A stretch of DNA of 34,984 nucleotides, from positions 1-34,984 of the forward strand of contig JADGPS010000034.1 of assembly GCA_017882285.1 (NCBI GenBank), in the 5' to 3' direction. Shown here in pieces: positions 8,505 through 16,271 of the stretch (the stretch's first letter is position 1; the number at the start of each line of letters is the position of its first letter). The notes beneath the pieces were generated by a model. That model was given only the letters and a program-made list of their open reading frames with translations. It did no database searches and had not been told where the DNA came from. A program made the position numbers and the translations under genes. The stretch comes from Paludibacter sp. Lineage in GTDB: Bacteria > Bacteroidota > Bacteroidia > Bacteroidales > Paludibacteraceae.

Positions 8505-9380
8505 ATGAACAAAATCAGAGGAATTTTAAGCCAAAGCGGAATTGCTTCCAAACTGCTTATTCTAATTGGAACTACTTGCTTTTTTGCTGTTTTTGGAACG
8601 TTGATCTGGACAATTTTTACTCATGGAAATACAACTGAAATTGGCTCCTTGAAGTTGCTTCAGTTGGTTCAATCGATAGGCATGTTCGTATTACCACCCG
8701 TAGTTTTATCTTATTTTTGGAGTGAAAAACCCATGCAATTCTTGCATTTGGATAGAAAAACGAAATGGTCAGACTTGTTTTATGTTGGACTTTTCATGAT
8801 TATTGCAATCCCATTCATAAATTTACTTGGTGATTTGAATCAGCATTTGGTTCTGCCAAAAGCCCTTGGCGGATTGGAAACCTGGATGAAAACTTCAGAA
8901 GAGCAAGCCACTCAACTAACTGAAAAATTGCTGAATGTGCATAATGTTCAAGGATTGTTTTTGAATATTTTCCTGATTGCTCTGATTCCCGCATTGGGTG
9001 AAGAATTAATTTTCAGAGGAGCTTTACAAGGTGTTATAAAAGATTGGAAAGGTGTTAAAATAGCCATCTGGATTTCTGCTGTTATTTTCAGCTCAATACA
9101 TTTTCAATTTTATGGTTTTGTGCCACGAATGCTTATGGGTGCTTTTTTCGGATATTTACTGTATTGGAGTGGAAATATTTGGTTGCCGATAGCTGCTCAT
9201 TTTCTCAATAATATGATTGCCATTATTTTCTATTATTTAAAATACAACGGATATAAATTGCCTGATATTGATACTATTGGAACAGGTAGTTCTCTGTGGA
9301 TAGGCATTGCCAGTGGTTCATTGGTGATTTTCGGTTTTTTTTGGTTCCAAAAGCGGTTCCAATTTAAAAGTACTGATTGA
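8505..9380 (+). CDS. CPBP-family intramembrane glutamic protease (CAAX protease and bacteriocin-processing type)
   Basis: A polytopic membrane protein of 291 residues with about seven or eight hydrophobic segments. The CPBP (Abi) motifs are all present: EELIFR (Glu166, Glu167, Arg171), SSIHF with His199, and AAHFLNN with His232 and Asn236, which together form the membrane-embedded active site. Family members cleave prenylated or other membrane-bound peptides or act in bacteriocin self-immunity; the substrate here cannot be told. It follows the RRM terminator directly, so it probably depends on its own weak promoter or on read-through. It shows no link to a bacteriocin gene nearby. Confidence 0.88.
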   Translation: MNKIRGILSQSGIASKLLILIGTTCFFAVFGTLIWTIFTHGNTTEIGSLKLLQLVQSIGMFVLPPVVLSYFWSEKPMQFLHLDRKTKWSDLFYVGLFMIIAIPFINLLGDLNQHLVLPKALGGLETWMKTSEEQATQLTEKLLNVHNVQGLFLNIFLIALIPALGEELIFRGALQGVIKDWKGVKIAIWISAVIFSSIHFQFYGFVPRMLMGAFFGYLLYWSGNIWLPIAAHFLNNMIAIIFYYLKYNGYKLPDIDTIGTGSSLWIGIASGSLVIFGFFWFQKRFQFKSTD

Positions 9381-9488
9381 AAGATTAAAAATTTTTCACA
9401 ACTATTTTTCACAACTGACTTTTGTTTTTTTTACAAAGCTTGTGAAAGAATTTCCTTCCTAATGTAAAGATAAATGCCCAAAATTGCG

Positions 9489-9496
9489 TATTTTTG
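9489..9496 (+). promoter_or_regulatory. Candidate -7 box for porW
   Basis: TATTTTTG, an exact TAnnTTTG match, lies 123 nt before the porW ATG in a 239-nt gap. No clear -33 element is visible. Confidence 0.4.
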
Positions 9497-9523
9497 TAAA
9501 CCGAAAGACAATAGAAAGCACTT

Positions 9524-9558
9524 TTTAAAGTTTAAAGTTTCAGATTGACATGTCAGAT
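9524..9558. repeat. Short heptad repeat upstream of porW
   Basis: TTTAAAG occurs twice in tandem (9524-9530, 9531-9537), followed by TTTCAGA and more diverged 7-mers. It lies in the presumed 5' leader of porW. Weak on its own, it fits the 7-bp periodicity seen elsewhere in the window. Confidence 0.4.
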
Positions 9559-9619
9559 TTTCATTGTTTGAAAATCAGAATTTGAAGTTTCAGCATCTTA
9601 AATAACAAAGTTTGCTTTT

Positions 9620-12600
9620 ATGTTCACTTTTTCAAAACGAAATCATTTGAAAAATTTCTCCAAACATACCTTCCTGCTAATTATTCTGATATCACTTATC
9701 AGCGGATGTTCCACGAAAAAAAATACCTGGGCATCCAGAACATATCAAGCTGTCAATACCCGTTTTAATGTGTATTTCAATGGTTATGTAAGTTACAACG
9801 AAGGACTTAGAAACATTCAGAAAGCCAACCGTGAAGATTATTCCGCTGTTATTCCGATGTATCCGATTAGCCATCATTCAAATGCTTCTGCAGCAACATC
9901 AAATATGGATTTAACTATTGAAAAGTGTCGAAAAGCAATTAAATTACACTCTATAAAATTGAAGCCGCAAAAAGATTATAAAAAGGCGAATTTACCTGAA
10001 TATATGCTTTTTTACAATCAACAGGAATTTAATCCGGCACTCATTGAAGCATGGTTATTGTTGGCAAAAGCTGAATTTCATAAAGGAGATTTTTTGGGTT
10101 CTGTGGGTACTTTTTCGTACATAATTCGTCATTACGCAAATGATAAAAATGTGGAGGCAACCTGTCAACTTTGGATTACGCGTGCTTATGCCGAAATGGG
10201 TTGGATTTATGAAGCTGAACAAATGTTGTCCAAAATTGTACAAGATAATTTAAAACGCTTAAATATAGGACTTTTTGCATCGGTTAATGCGGATTTATTA
10301 TTAAAAAAACATCAATATAAAGAAGCAATCCCTTTTTTGGAACTGGCAATTTCGAAAGAAACTGATAAAATTCTGCAACAACGTTTTGGATATTTGTTGG
10401 CTCAGTTATTTCAAGTAACTAAAGATGACAAAGCAGCATACATGGCTTATAGTAAGGTGATTAAATCAAATCCGCCGTACGAAATGGATTTTAATGCCAG
10501 AATAAGTCGTGCACAATTGGATCAGGGGAATATATCGAACATTCGAAAGGAACTTTTGGGAATGCTGAAGAACCGAAATAATAAAGATTATCTGGATCAA
10601 TTATACTATGCTCTTGGTAATACTTATTTATATCATGCCGACACGTTGAAAGCAATTCAAAATTATAAACTTTCGGCTGATAAAAGCACCCGTAAAGGGA
10701 TTGATAAAGCAGTAACCCTGATTACATTAGGCGATATTTATTATACAAAACGTAATTATGTATTGGCGCAACCCTGTTATGAAGAAGCAGGTAAAATTAT
10801 AACAAACGAACATGATGATTATGCGCGGGTCACCAAACGTGGTGAAATGCTAAGCGAATTAGTAACTCAAAATGACATTGTCGTGTTGCAAGACAGTTTG
10901 CAACGATTGTCTGCTTTGTCAGAAACTGAGCGTTTGGAAGTAGTTAACAAAATAATCGAAAAACTAATTGCCGACGAAAAAGCTGCAGCCGATAAAGCAT
11001 TGAAAGATAAACAACTGGCAAATTCAACTAATTTTGATGCTAATTTTGCCGGTTTAACTCCAATAGGTGGAAATTTGGGAGCTCCCGGTGATTGGTATTT
11101 CTATAATATTGATGTAATGCGGAATGGAGAATCAGAGTTTCTAAAAAAATGGGGGAAACGCAAACTTGAAGATAACTGGCGGAGAACAAATAAAGCAACT
11201 TCACTTTTTTCGGATGATAATAGCACAAAACCCACAATGAATGAATCAGCCGATACAATTTCAACATCGAAAGTTGTAATGGATAATAAGAAGCCGGAGT
11301 TTTATCTAAGACAAATACCGATAACGGCAACTCAAATTGCTAAATCTACAGCCGAAATTGCAACTGCATTGTTTGCCATGGGACAAATTTATAAAGATAA
11401 GATTGAAGATATTCCAATGTCAATCACCACGTTCAAAGAATTTATTCGTAGATTTCCTAATGATGAACGGGTTGCGGATGCTTATTTTTACATCTATTTA
11501 ATGCAAACAAAAAGAGAAAATCAGACTGAAGCCAATTTCTATCGAACAAAATTGATAAATGAATTTCCGAACTCAAAATATCAGAAAATTCTCTCGCAAC
11601 CCGATTATACAGAGCGACTTGAACGCATGTATCTCGAACAAGATTCAATTTATAATCTGACATACAAGGCATATAACGAAAGCGATTTTAGTACGGTTTT
11701 CAAACATGTGGCTTATATCAAACAGAATTATCCATTGTCGACATTGATGCCTAAATTTTTGTTTTTGAACGCTTTAAGTATTGGAAAGAAAGAAACTCCG
11801 GAATTGTTTAAAGCAGCATTGACTGATTTGATTACAAATTATCCTCAAAGCGATGTGAGTGCGATGGCAAAAGATATGCTGGCATTAATTAAACAAGGAC
11901 AAGAAGCCAAAACCGGAACTTCGAGCGGTTCTTTGTTAACCCGAAGGGATGAAAACACAAAAATAGAGATTAACGAAATTTCGCCTCAACAATTCTCTGC
12001 CGAAAAACAGACAAAACATAGATTATTATTGATAAATTCATTAAATAAGGAAAAAATAAATAAGTTGCTTTACAATATCGCTTCTTTTAATTTTTCGAGA
12101 TTCATGATTAAGGATTTTGATTTAGTAATATCAAAACTTGATAGCGTTCACAACGTTTTATCAGTAACCAATTTTGAATCGTATGATGAAGCCTCGTGGT
12201 ATGTGAATTCACTTAATTCCGATGCTCTTTTGACTGAAAGGTTGACTGATTATCAGGTTCAGAAGGTTATAATTTCGGAAGATAACTATGCATTGTTAAG
12301 AACCACTTTTAGTTTAAATGATTATTTAGCATTTCAATTAAATCCACCGATAAAGAAACAAAATATACAAATTGCTGAAAATAAAATAAATATAAAACAA
12401 GTAGAGGCTTCAGTTGTTAGAAGTAATACAATTAAAAATATTCCGGATTATACTGCAAGAGTAGAAAAGACAAAAACTGAGAAACCGGTTGAAGTTGCGT
12501 TAAATAAAACAGAAGAGAAACTTCCAATTAAGACTGCTGAAGAACCCCAGATTAAAGGAACGGTCAAGTCAAGAGTAAAACCAGCTGAAATGGTGATCAA

Positions 12601-13060
12601 CACAAAAGATCTGCCGAAACAAGAGACAGCAATACCGGCTCCAACTACTGTTGTACAACCAAAACAGGAACCCGAACTGCCTTTGTTTAAAGGATTATTC
12701 GCTTACAAAGCCAATGAACCGCATTTTATTGCCATTTATGTTGTTTCGGGAACCATTGATTTTGTAAAAACAAAAGCTGCATTTGATGCGTATAACGCAA
12801 AAAATTACGGAATTATGAATTTGAAAGTTTCATTAGAAACAGTTGATAGATTACAAGTTATTATTATCGGTAGTTTGAATGACGCTCAGGTTGCAAAATC
12901 TTATTTGCTACGAATGGTGAAGGAGAAAAGTTTATTTGAAGGGTTGAAAGGTTCAAATTACAGAAATTTGCTTGGTTCTAAAAAGAATCTGAATATCGTA
13001 ATAGCGCAAAATGCACTTAATCAGTATTTTGAGTTTATGCAAGAATACTATTTGAAATAA
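9620..13060 (+). CDS. porW: PorW/SprE-type TPR lipoprotein of the type IX secretion system
   Basis: A 1146-residue lipoprotein (signal ends LISLISGC, Cys30) with the N-terminal signature of the PorW/SprE family: STKKNTWASRTYQAVNTRFN, then FNGYVSYNEGL and YPISHH. The middle part (about 130-780) is a long series of TPR-like helical pairs, for example EAWLLLAKAEFHKGDFLGSV and LYYALGNTYLYHADTLKAI. In Porphyromonas PorW and in Flavobacterium SprE are needed for T9SS secretion or gliding. Residues about 908-1030 are a K/E/P-rich, low-complexity linker. The C-terminus has two similar about 110-residue alpha/beta units (799-907 and 1033-1146) flanking that linker. porX follows after 36 nt, so the two T9SS genes are probably co-transcribed. 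Confidence 0.87.
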   Translation: MFTFSKRNHLKNFSKHTFLLIILISLISGCSTKKNTWASRTYQAVNTRFNVYFNGYVSYNEGLRNIQKANREDYSAVIPMYPISHHSNASAATSNMDLTIEKCRKAIKLHSIKLKPQKDYKKANLPEYMLFYNQQEFNPALIEAWLLLAKAEFHKGDFLGSVGTFSYIIRHYANDKNVEATCQLWITRAYAEMGWIYEAEQMLSKIVQDNLKRLNIGLFASVNADLLLKKHQYKEAIPFLELAISKETDKILQQRFGYLLAQLFQVTKDDKAAYMAYSKVIKSNPPYEMDFNARISRAQLDQGNISNIRKELLGMLKNRNNKDYLDQLYYALGNTYLYHADTLKAIQNYKLSADKSTRKGIDKAVTLITLGDIYYTKRNYVLAQPCYEEAGKIITNEHDDYARVTKRGEMLSELVTQNDIVVLQDSLQRLSALSETERLEVVNKIIEKLIADEKAAADKALKDKQLANSTNFDANFAGLTPIGGNLGAPGDWYFYNIDVMRNGESEFLKKWGKRKLEDNWRRTNKATSLFSDDNSTKPTMNESADTISTSKVVMDNKKPEFYLRQIPITATQIAKSTAEIATALFAMGQIYKDKIEDIPMSITTFKEFIRRFPNDERVADAYFYIYLMQTKRENQTEANFYRTKLINEFPNSKYQKILSQPDYTERLERMYLEQDSIYNLTYKAYNESDFSTVFKHVAYIKQNYPLSTLMPKFLFLNALSIGKKETPELFKAALTDLITNYPQSDVSAMAKDMLALIKQGQEAKTGTSSGSLLTRRDENTKIEINEISPQQFSAEKQTKHRLLLINSLNKEKINKLLYNIASFNFSRFMIKDFDLVISKLDSVHNVLSVTNFESYDEASWYVNSLNSDALLTERLTDYQVQKVIISEDNYALLRTTFSLNDYLAFQLNPPIKKQNIQIAENKINIKQVEASVVRSNTIKNIPDYTARVEKTKTEKPVEVALNKTEEKLPIKTAEEPQIKGTVKSRVKPAEMVINTKDLPKQETAIPAPTTVVQPKQEPELPLFKGLFAYKANEPHFIAIYVVSGTIDFVKTKAAFDAYNAKNYGIMNLKVSLETVDRLQVIIIGSLNDAQVAKSYLLRMVKEKSLFEGLKGSNYRNLLGSKKNLNIVIAQNALNQYFEFMQEYYLK

Positions 13061-13096
13061 ATATCGATAAAACCACCTACAAAATAATTATCCGAA

Positions 13097-14644
13097 ATGA
13101 AAAAAGATCGCATACTTTGGGCCGATGACGAAATGGATTTGTTACGTCCGTATATTCTTTTTTTAGAAGAAAAAGGATATGAAGTGGTTACCGCCACAAA
13201 CGGAAAAGACGCTGTGGAACTTTGTCAAAAAGAAACGTTTGATATAATTTTTTTGGATGAAAATATGCCCGGTTTAAGTGGATTGGAAACCTTGGCTTTA
13301 ATAAAAGAAATTGATCAGAACGTGCCAATGGTGATGATTACCAAAAGCGAAGAAGAAAATATCATGAATATGGCAATTGGCAGTAAAATAGCCGATTATC
13401 TGACAAAACCCGTCAATCCAAGTCAGATTCTGCTTACAATCAAAAAGAATATTCATCAAAAAGAAATAGTTACTGAACACACTACTTCAACTTATCAATC
13501 GGAATTTGGCAGAATTGGGATGCAAATCAACGATTCACTAACCTTTGAAAATTGGGTTGAAGTATATAAGAAGCTTGTTTATTGGGAGTTGGAGTTGACT
13601 GAAACAGATAATGGGATGGACGAAATGCTTAAAATGCAAAAAACGGAAGCCAACTCTACTTTTACTAAGTTTATTCGGAAAAACTATTTAGATTGGTTTG
13701 AACATCCCGAACACAGGCCTTTAATGAGTCCTGATTTGTTCAAAACTAAAGTTTTTCCGCTACTCGACAAAGGTGAAAAGGTATTTTTTGTTTTAGTTGA
13801 TAATTTCCGTTACGATCAATGGAAATTAATTCGGGAATTATTGAGTGAATTTTATCAATTCAATGAAGAAGAATTGTATTGCAGTATGTTGCCAACGGCT
13901 ACTCAATATGCCCGAAATGCTATTTTCTCAGGACTTCTACCATTACAAATCCAGCAAATGTTTCCCGACCTTTGGGTGGAAGAAGAGGACGAAGAAGGTA
14001 AGAACCTCAATGAAAAGGATTTGTTGCAAACCATGTTTCAACGGTACAGGAAGAATTATACGTTTTCATATCATAAAATCAATGATTCCAACTCTTGCGA
14101 ACGCTTAATTGATCAATTGCCGCGAATTGATGGTAATCAGTTGAATGTTTGCGTGTTGAATTTTATAGATATGTTATCGCATGCCCGAACTGAATCGAAA
14201 ATGATGCGTGAGTTGGCAAATGATGCTGAAGCATATCGCTCATTGACACTTTCGTGGTTTAAACATTCTCCCACGTATGAACTTTTCAAAGCTATTGCTC
14301 AACGAGGTTACAAAGTTATTTTTACTACCGACCACGGAACCATTCAGGTGGAGAATGCAATAAAAGTGGTTGGCGACCGGAATACGAATGTAAATTTGCG
14401 CTACAAAGTTGGCAAGAACTTAAGTTACAATAAAAAGGAGGTTTTTGAAATCACACAACCCGCAAAAGTTGGGTTACCCAGTCCGAATGTCAGTTCGACC
14501 TATATCTTTGCCTTTAACGACAACTTTTTTGCATACCCCAACAATTACAATCATTATGTAAGCTATTATAAAAACACGTTCCAACACGGAGGAATTTCAT
14601 TGGAAGAAATGCTGATACCGTTAATTGTAATGCAACCGAAATAA
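13097..14644 (+). CDS. porX: PorX: response regulator with PglZ (alkaline-phosphatase-fold) output domain
   Basis: A 515-residue two-domain regulator of T9SS genes. Residues 1-120 are a receiver: acidic pair Asp10/Asp11, phospho-acceptor Asp54 in IIFLDENMPG, and Lys104 in YLTKPV. A helical linker leads to a PglZ domain of the alkaline phosphatase superfamily (about 215-515) with its metal and nucleophile positions present: VDNFRYD (Asp235), PTATQYAR (Thr267/Thr269), FIDMLSH (Asp358, His362), TTDHG (Asp412, His413) and QHGGISLEE (His497). Published work on Porphyromonas PorX describes zinc-dependent phosphodiesterase activity on oligonucleotides and partnership with the kinase PorY and sigma factor SigP; none of those are in this window. 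argF' begins 3 nt after its stop. Confidence 0.95.
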   Translation: MKKDRILWADDEMDLLRPYILFLEEKGYEVVTATNGKDAVELCQKETFDIIFLDENMPGLSGLETLALIKEIDQNVPMVMITKSEEENIMNMAIGSKIADYLTKPVNPSQILLTIKKNIHQKEIVTEHTTSTYQSEFGRIGMQINDSLTFENWVEVYKKLVYWELELTETDNGMDEMLKMQKTEANSTFTKFIRKNYLDWFEHPEHRPLMSPDLFKTKVFPLLDKGEKVFFVLVDNFRYDQWKLIRELLSEFYQFNEEELYCSMLPTATQYARNAIFSGLLPLQIQQMFPDLWVEEEDEEGKNLNEKDLLQTMFQRYRKNYTFSYHKINDSNSCERLIDQLPRIDGNQLNVCVLNFIDMLSHARTESKMMRELANDAEAYRSLTLSWFKHSPTYELFKAIAQRGYKVIFTTDHGTIQVENAIKVVGDRNTNVNLRYKVGKNLSYNKKEVFEITQPAKVGLPSPNVSSTYIFAFNDNFFAYPNNYNHYVSYYKNTFQHGGISLEEMLIPLIVMQPK

Positions 14645-14647
14645 AAA

Positions 14648-15601
14648 ATGAAAACCTATACTAACGTTAAAGACCTCGGGAATTTGCAGGAAGCAGTAAA
14701 AGAGGCGTTGGAAATTAAGAAAAACCGTTACACTTATAAACATATCGGTGAGAATAAAACTTTGCTTATGGTATTTTTCAATTCCAGTTTACGTACTCGT
14801 TTGAGCACTCAAAAAGCCGGAATGAATCTGGGAATGAATACTATGGTGCTTGATATCAATCAAGGTGCATGGAAACTTGAAACTGAACGTGGTGTGATCA
14901 TGGATGGCGAAAAACCTGAACATATTCTGGAAGCTATTCCGGTGATGGGATGCTATTGTGATGTGATTGGAGTTCGGGCTTTTGCGAATTTAGAAAGCAA
15001 AGAATTCGATTATCAGGAAACCATTCTCAACCAGTTTATTCAATATTCGGGGAAACCTGTTTTCAGTATGGAAGCGGCTACAGGTCATCCGTTGCAGGCT
15101 TTTGCAGATTTAATTACAATTGAAGAATACAAAAAAACGGTTCGTCCAAAAGTAATTCTTACTTGGGCACCTCATCCTAAAGCCTTGCCACAAGCTGTTC
15201 CAAACTCTTTTGCCGATTTTATGAACGAAGCTGATGTCGATTTTATCATTACGCATCCTGAAGGTTATGAGTTGGCTCCTCAATTTGTACGTAGTGCGAG
15301 AGTTGAATATGACCAAATGAAAGCGTTTGAAGGAGCTGATTTTATTTATGCCAAAAACTGGGCGGCTTATCAGGATCCGAATTACGGAAAGATTCTGAGC
15401 TCAGATCGCAACTGGACTGTCAGCAGCCGACAAATGGAAGTAACTAACAATGCTTATTTTATGCATTGCTTACCGGTTCGCCGCAATATGATTGTGACTG
15501 ACGAAGTGATTGAAAGTCCACAATCTATCGTGATTCCGGAAGCTGCTAACCGCGAAATATCGGCTCAAGTAGTTATTAAACGAATGTTAGAGAACCCCTA
15601 A
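14648..15601 (+). CDS. argF': N-succinylornithine carbamoyltransferase
   Basis: Transfers a carbamoyl group to N2-succinylornithine in the acylated arginine route of Bacteroidota. The 317-residue product has the carbamoyl-phosphate loop SSLRTR (46-51), a variant of STRT, and HCLPVRR near the C-terminus. The residue that separates substrate choice in this family, Pro in the Bacteroides fragilis enzyme versus Glu in the acetylornithine enzyme of Xanthomonas, is Pro90 here (MDGEKPEHI), the same number as in B. fragilis, so succinylornithine is the likely substrate. It sits 3 nt behind porX and leads into apt and argB. Its last codons and stop (AAC CCC TAA) lie inside a GC-rich palindromic repeat. 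Confidence 0.93.
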   Translation: MKTYTNVKDLGNLQEAVKEALEIKKNRYTYKHIGENKTLLMVFFNSSLRTRLSTQKAGMNLGMNTMVLDINQGAWKLETERGVIMDGEKPEHILEAIPVMGCYCDVIGVRAFANLESKEFDYQETILNQFIQYSGKPVFSMEAATGHPLQAFADLITIEEYKKTVRPKVILTWAPHPKALPQAVPNSFADFMNEADVDFIITHPEGYELAPQFVRSARVEYDQMKAFEGADFIYAKNWAAYQDPNYGKILSSDRNWTVSSRQMEVTNNAYFMHCLPVRRNMIVTDEVIESPQSIVIPEAANREISAQVVIKRMLENP

Positions 15602-15626
15602 ATCCCCTAAAGGGGACTTTTAGGAA
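15595..15626. repeat. GC-rich palindromic repeat, copy 1 (contains argF' stop)
   Basis: CCCCTAAA followed by the palindrome TCCCCTAAAGGGGA (15603-15616) and ACTTTTAGG. It overlaps the argF' stop codon (15599-15601). It is strongly GC-richer than its surroundings and related to the copies at 15664, 16216 and 16302. Confidence 0.8.
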
Positions 15627-15663
15627 GTGAGAATCAAAATTAATTATATAAAACTAACTTAAC

Positions 15664-15684
15664 TCCCCTTTAGGGGATGGGGGT
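15664..15684. repeat. GC-rich palindromic repeat, copy 2 (inverted)
   Basis: TCCCCTTTAGGGGA followed by TGGGGGT, close to the reverse complement of copy 1. Together they make an inverted pair around about 40 nt of AT-rich DNA. The apt ATG lies only 5 nt after it. Confidence 0.8.
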
Positions 15685-15688
15685 CATT

Positions 15689-16213
15689 ATGAATTTAGAA
15701 GGAGTTATCGCATCCATTCGGAACGTACCTGATTTTCCGAAACCGGGAATTATGTTCAAAGATATCACCACGGCGATGAAAGATGCCGAAGTGCTTAGAT
15801 ATATTACAGACAGCTTGTATGATTATTACAAAGACAAAGGAATTACCAAAGTTGTTGGAGTAGAAAGTCGCGGATTTGTTTTGGGTAGTATTTTGGCATA
15901 TAAACTTGGTGCCGGATTCGTTCTGCTTCGAAAACCAGGCAAATTACCTGCAGAAACTTACAAAGTAGATTATAAATTGGAATATGGAACTGATTCACTT
16001 GAAATTCACAAAGATTCTATTGATGACAATGATGTTGTTCTATTGCATGATGACTTGCTGGCAACTGGTGGAAGCGCCAATGCAGCATTGAAATTGTTGA
16101 GTAAATTTTCGAACAATTCAGTTTATGTGAGTTTCCTGATTGAACTGACTTTTTTAAATGGACGGTCACGTTTACAAGGAGCTAAAGATGTACATTCATT
16201 GATTCAATTCTAA
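15689..16213 (+). CDS. apt: Adenine phosphoribosyltransferase
   Basis: Purine salvage: adenine plus PRPP gives AMP. The 174-residue protein has the normal length. The ATG at 15689 is chosen over the ATG at 15677 because the latter lies within a repeat element, and MNLEGVIASIRNVPDFPKPGI is the standard family N-terminus. Motifs: GVESRGFVLG (57-66), LLRKPGKLP (79-87), and the PRPP-binding VVLLHDDLLATGGSA (116-130) with Asp121/Asp122. It splits the arginine genes argF' and argB and is bracketed by copies of the same palindromic repeat. Confidence 0.95.
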   Translation: MNLEGVIASIRNVPDFPKPGIMFKDITTAMKDAEVLRYITDSLYDYYKDKGITKVVGVESRGFVLGSILAYKLGAGFVLLRKPGKLPAETYKVDYKLEYGTDSLEIHKDSIDDNDVVLLHDDLLATGGSANAALKLLSKFSNNSVYVSFLIELTFLNGRSRLQGAKDVHSLIQF

Positions 16214-16215
16214 AA

Positions 16216-16246
16216 GCCCCCTAAATCCCCCAAGGGGGACTTAAAG
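16216..16246. repeat. GC-rich palindromic repeat, copy 3
   Basis: Begins GCCCCCTAAA and contains the palindrome TCCCCCAAGGGGGA (16226-16239), then CTTAAAG. Same orientation and layout as copy 1, with one extra C/G pair in each arm. It starts 3 nt after the apt stop codon. Confidence 0.8.
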
Positions 16247-16271
16247 ATTAATTCTTTACAAAAAAGTTAAA

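Noticed and set aside
8505-9380. CPBP protease as part of a bacteriocin or defence system
   Set aside because: No precursor peptide, transporter or toxin gene is adjacent; the neighbours are housekeeping and T9SS genes.
9381-9619. RNA gene or riboswitch before porW
   Set aside because: Only short A/T-rich hairpins and heptad repeats are present; no tRNA cloverleaf or known riboswitch core was seen here or in the other intergenic gaps.
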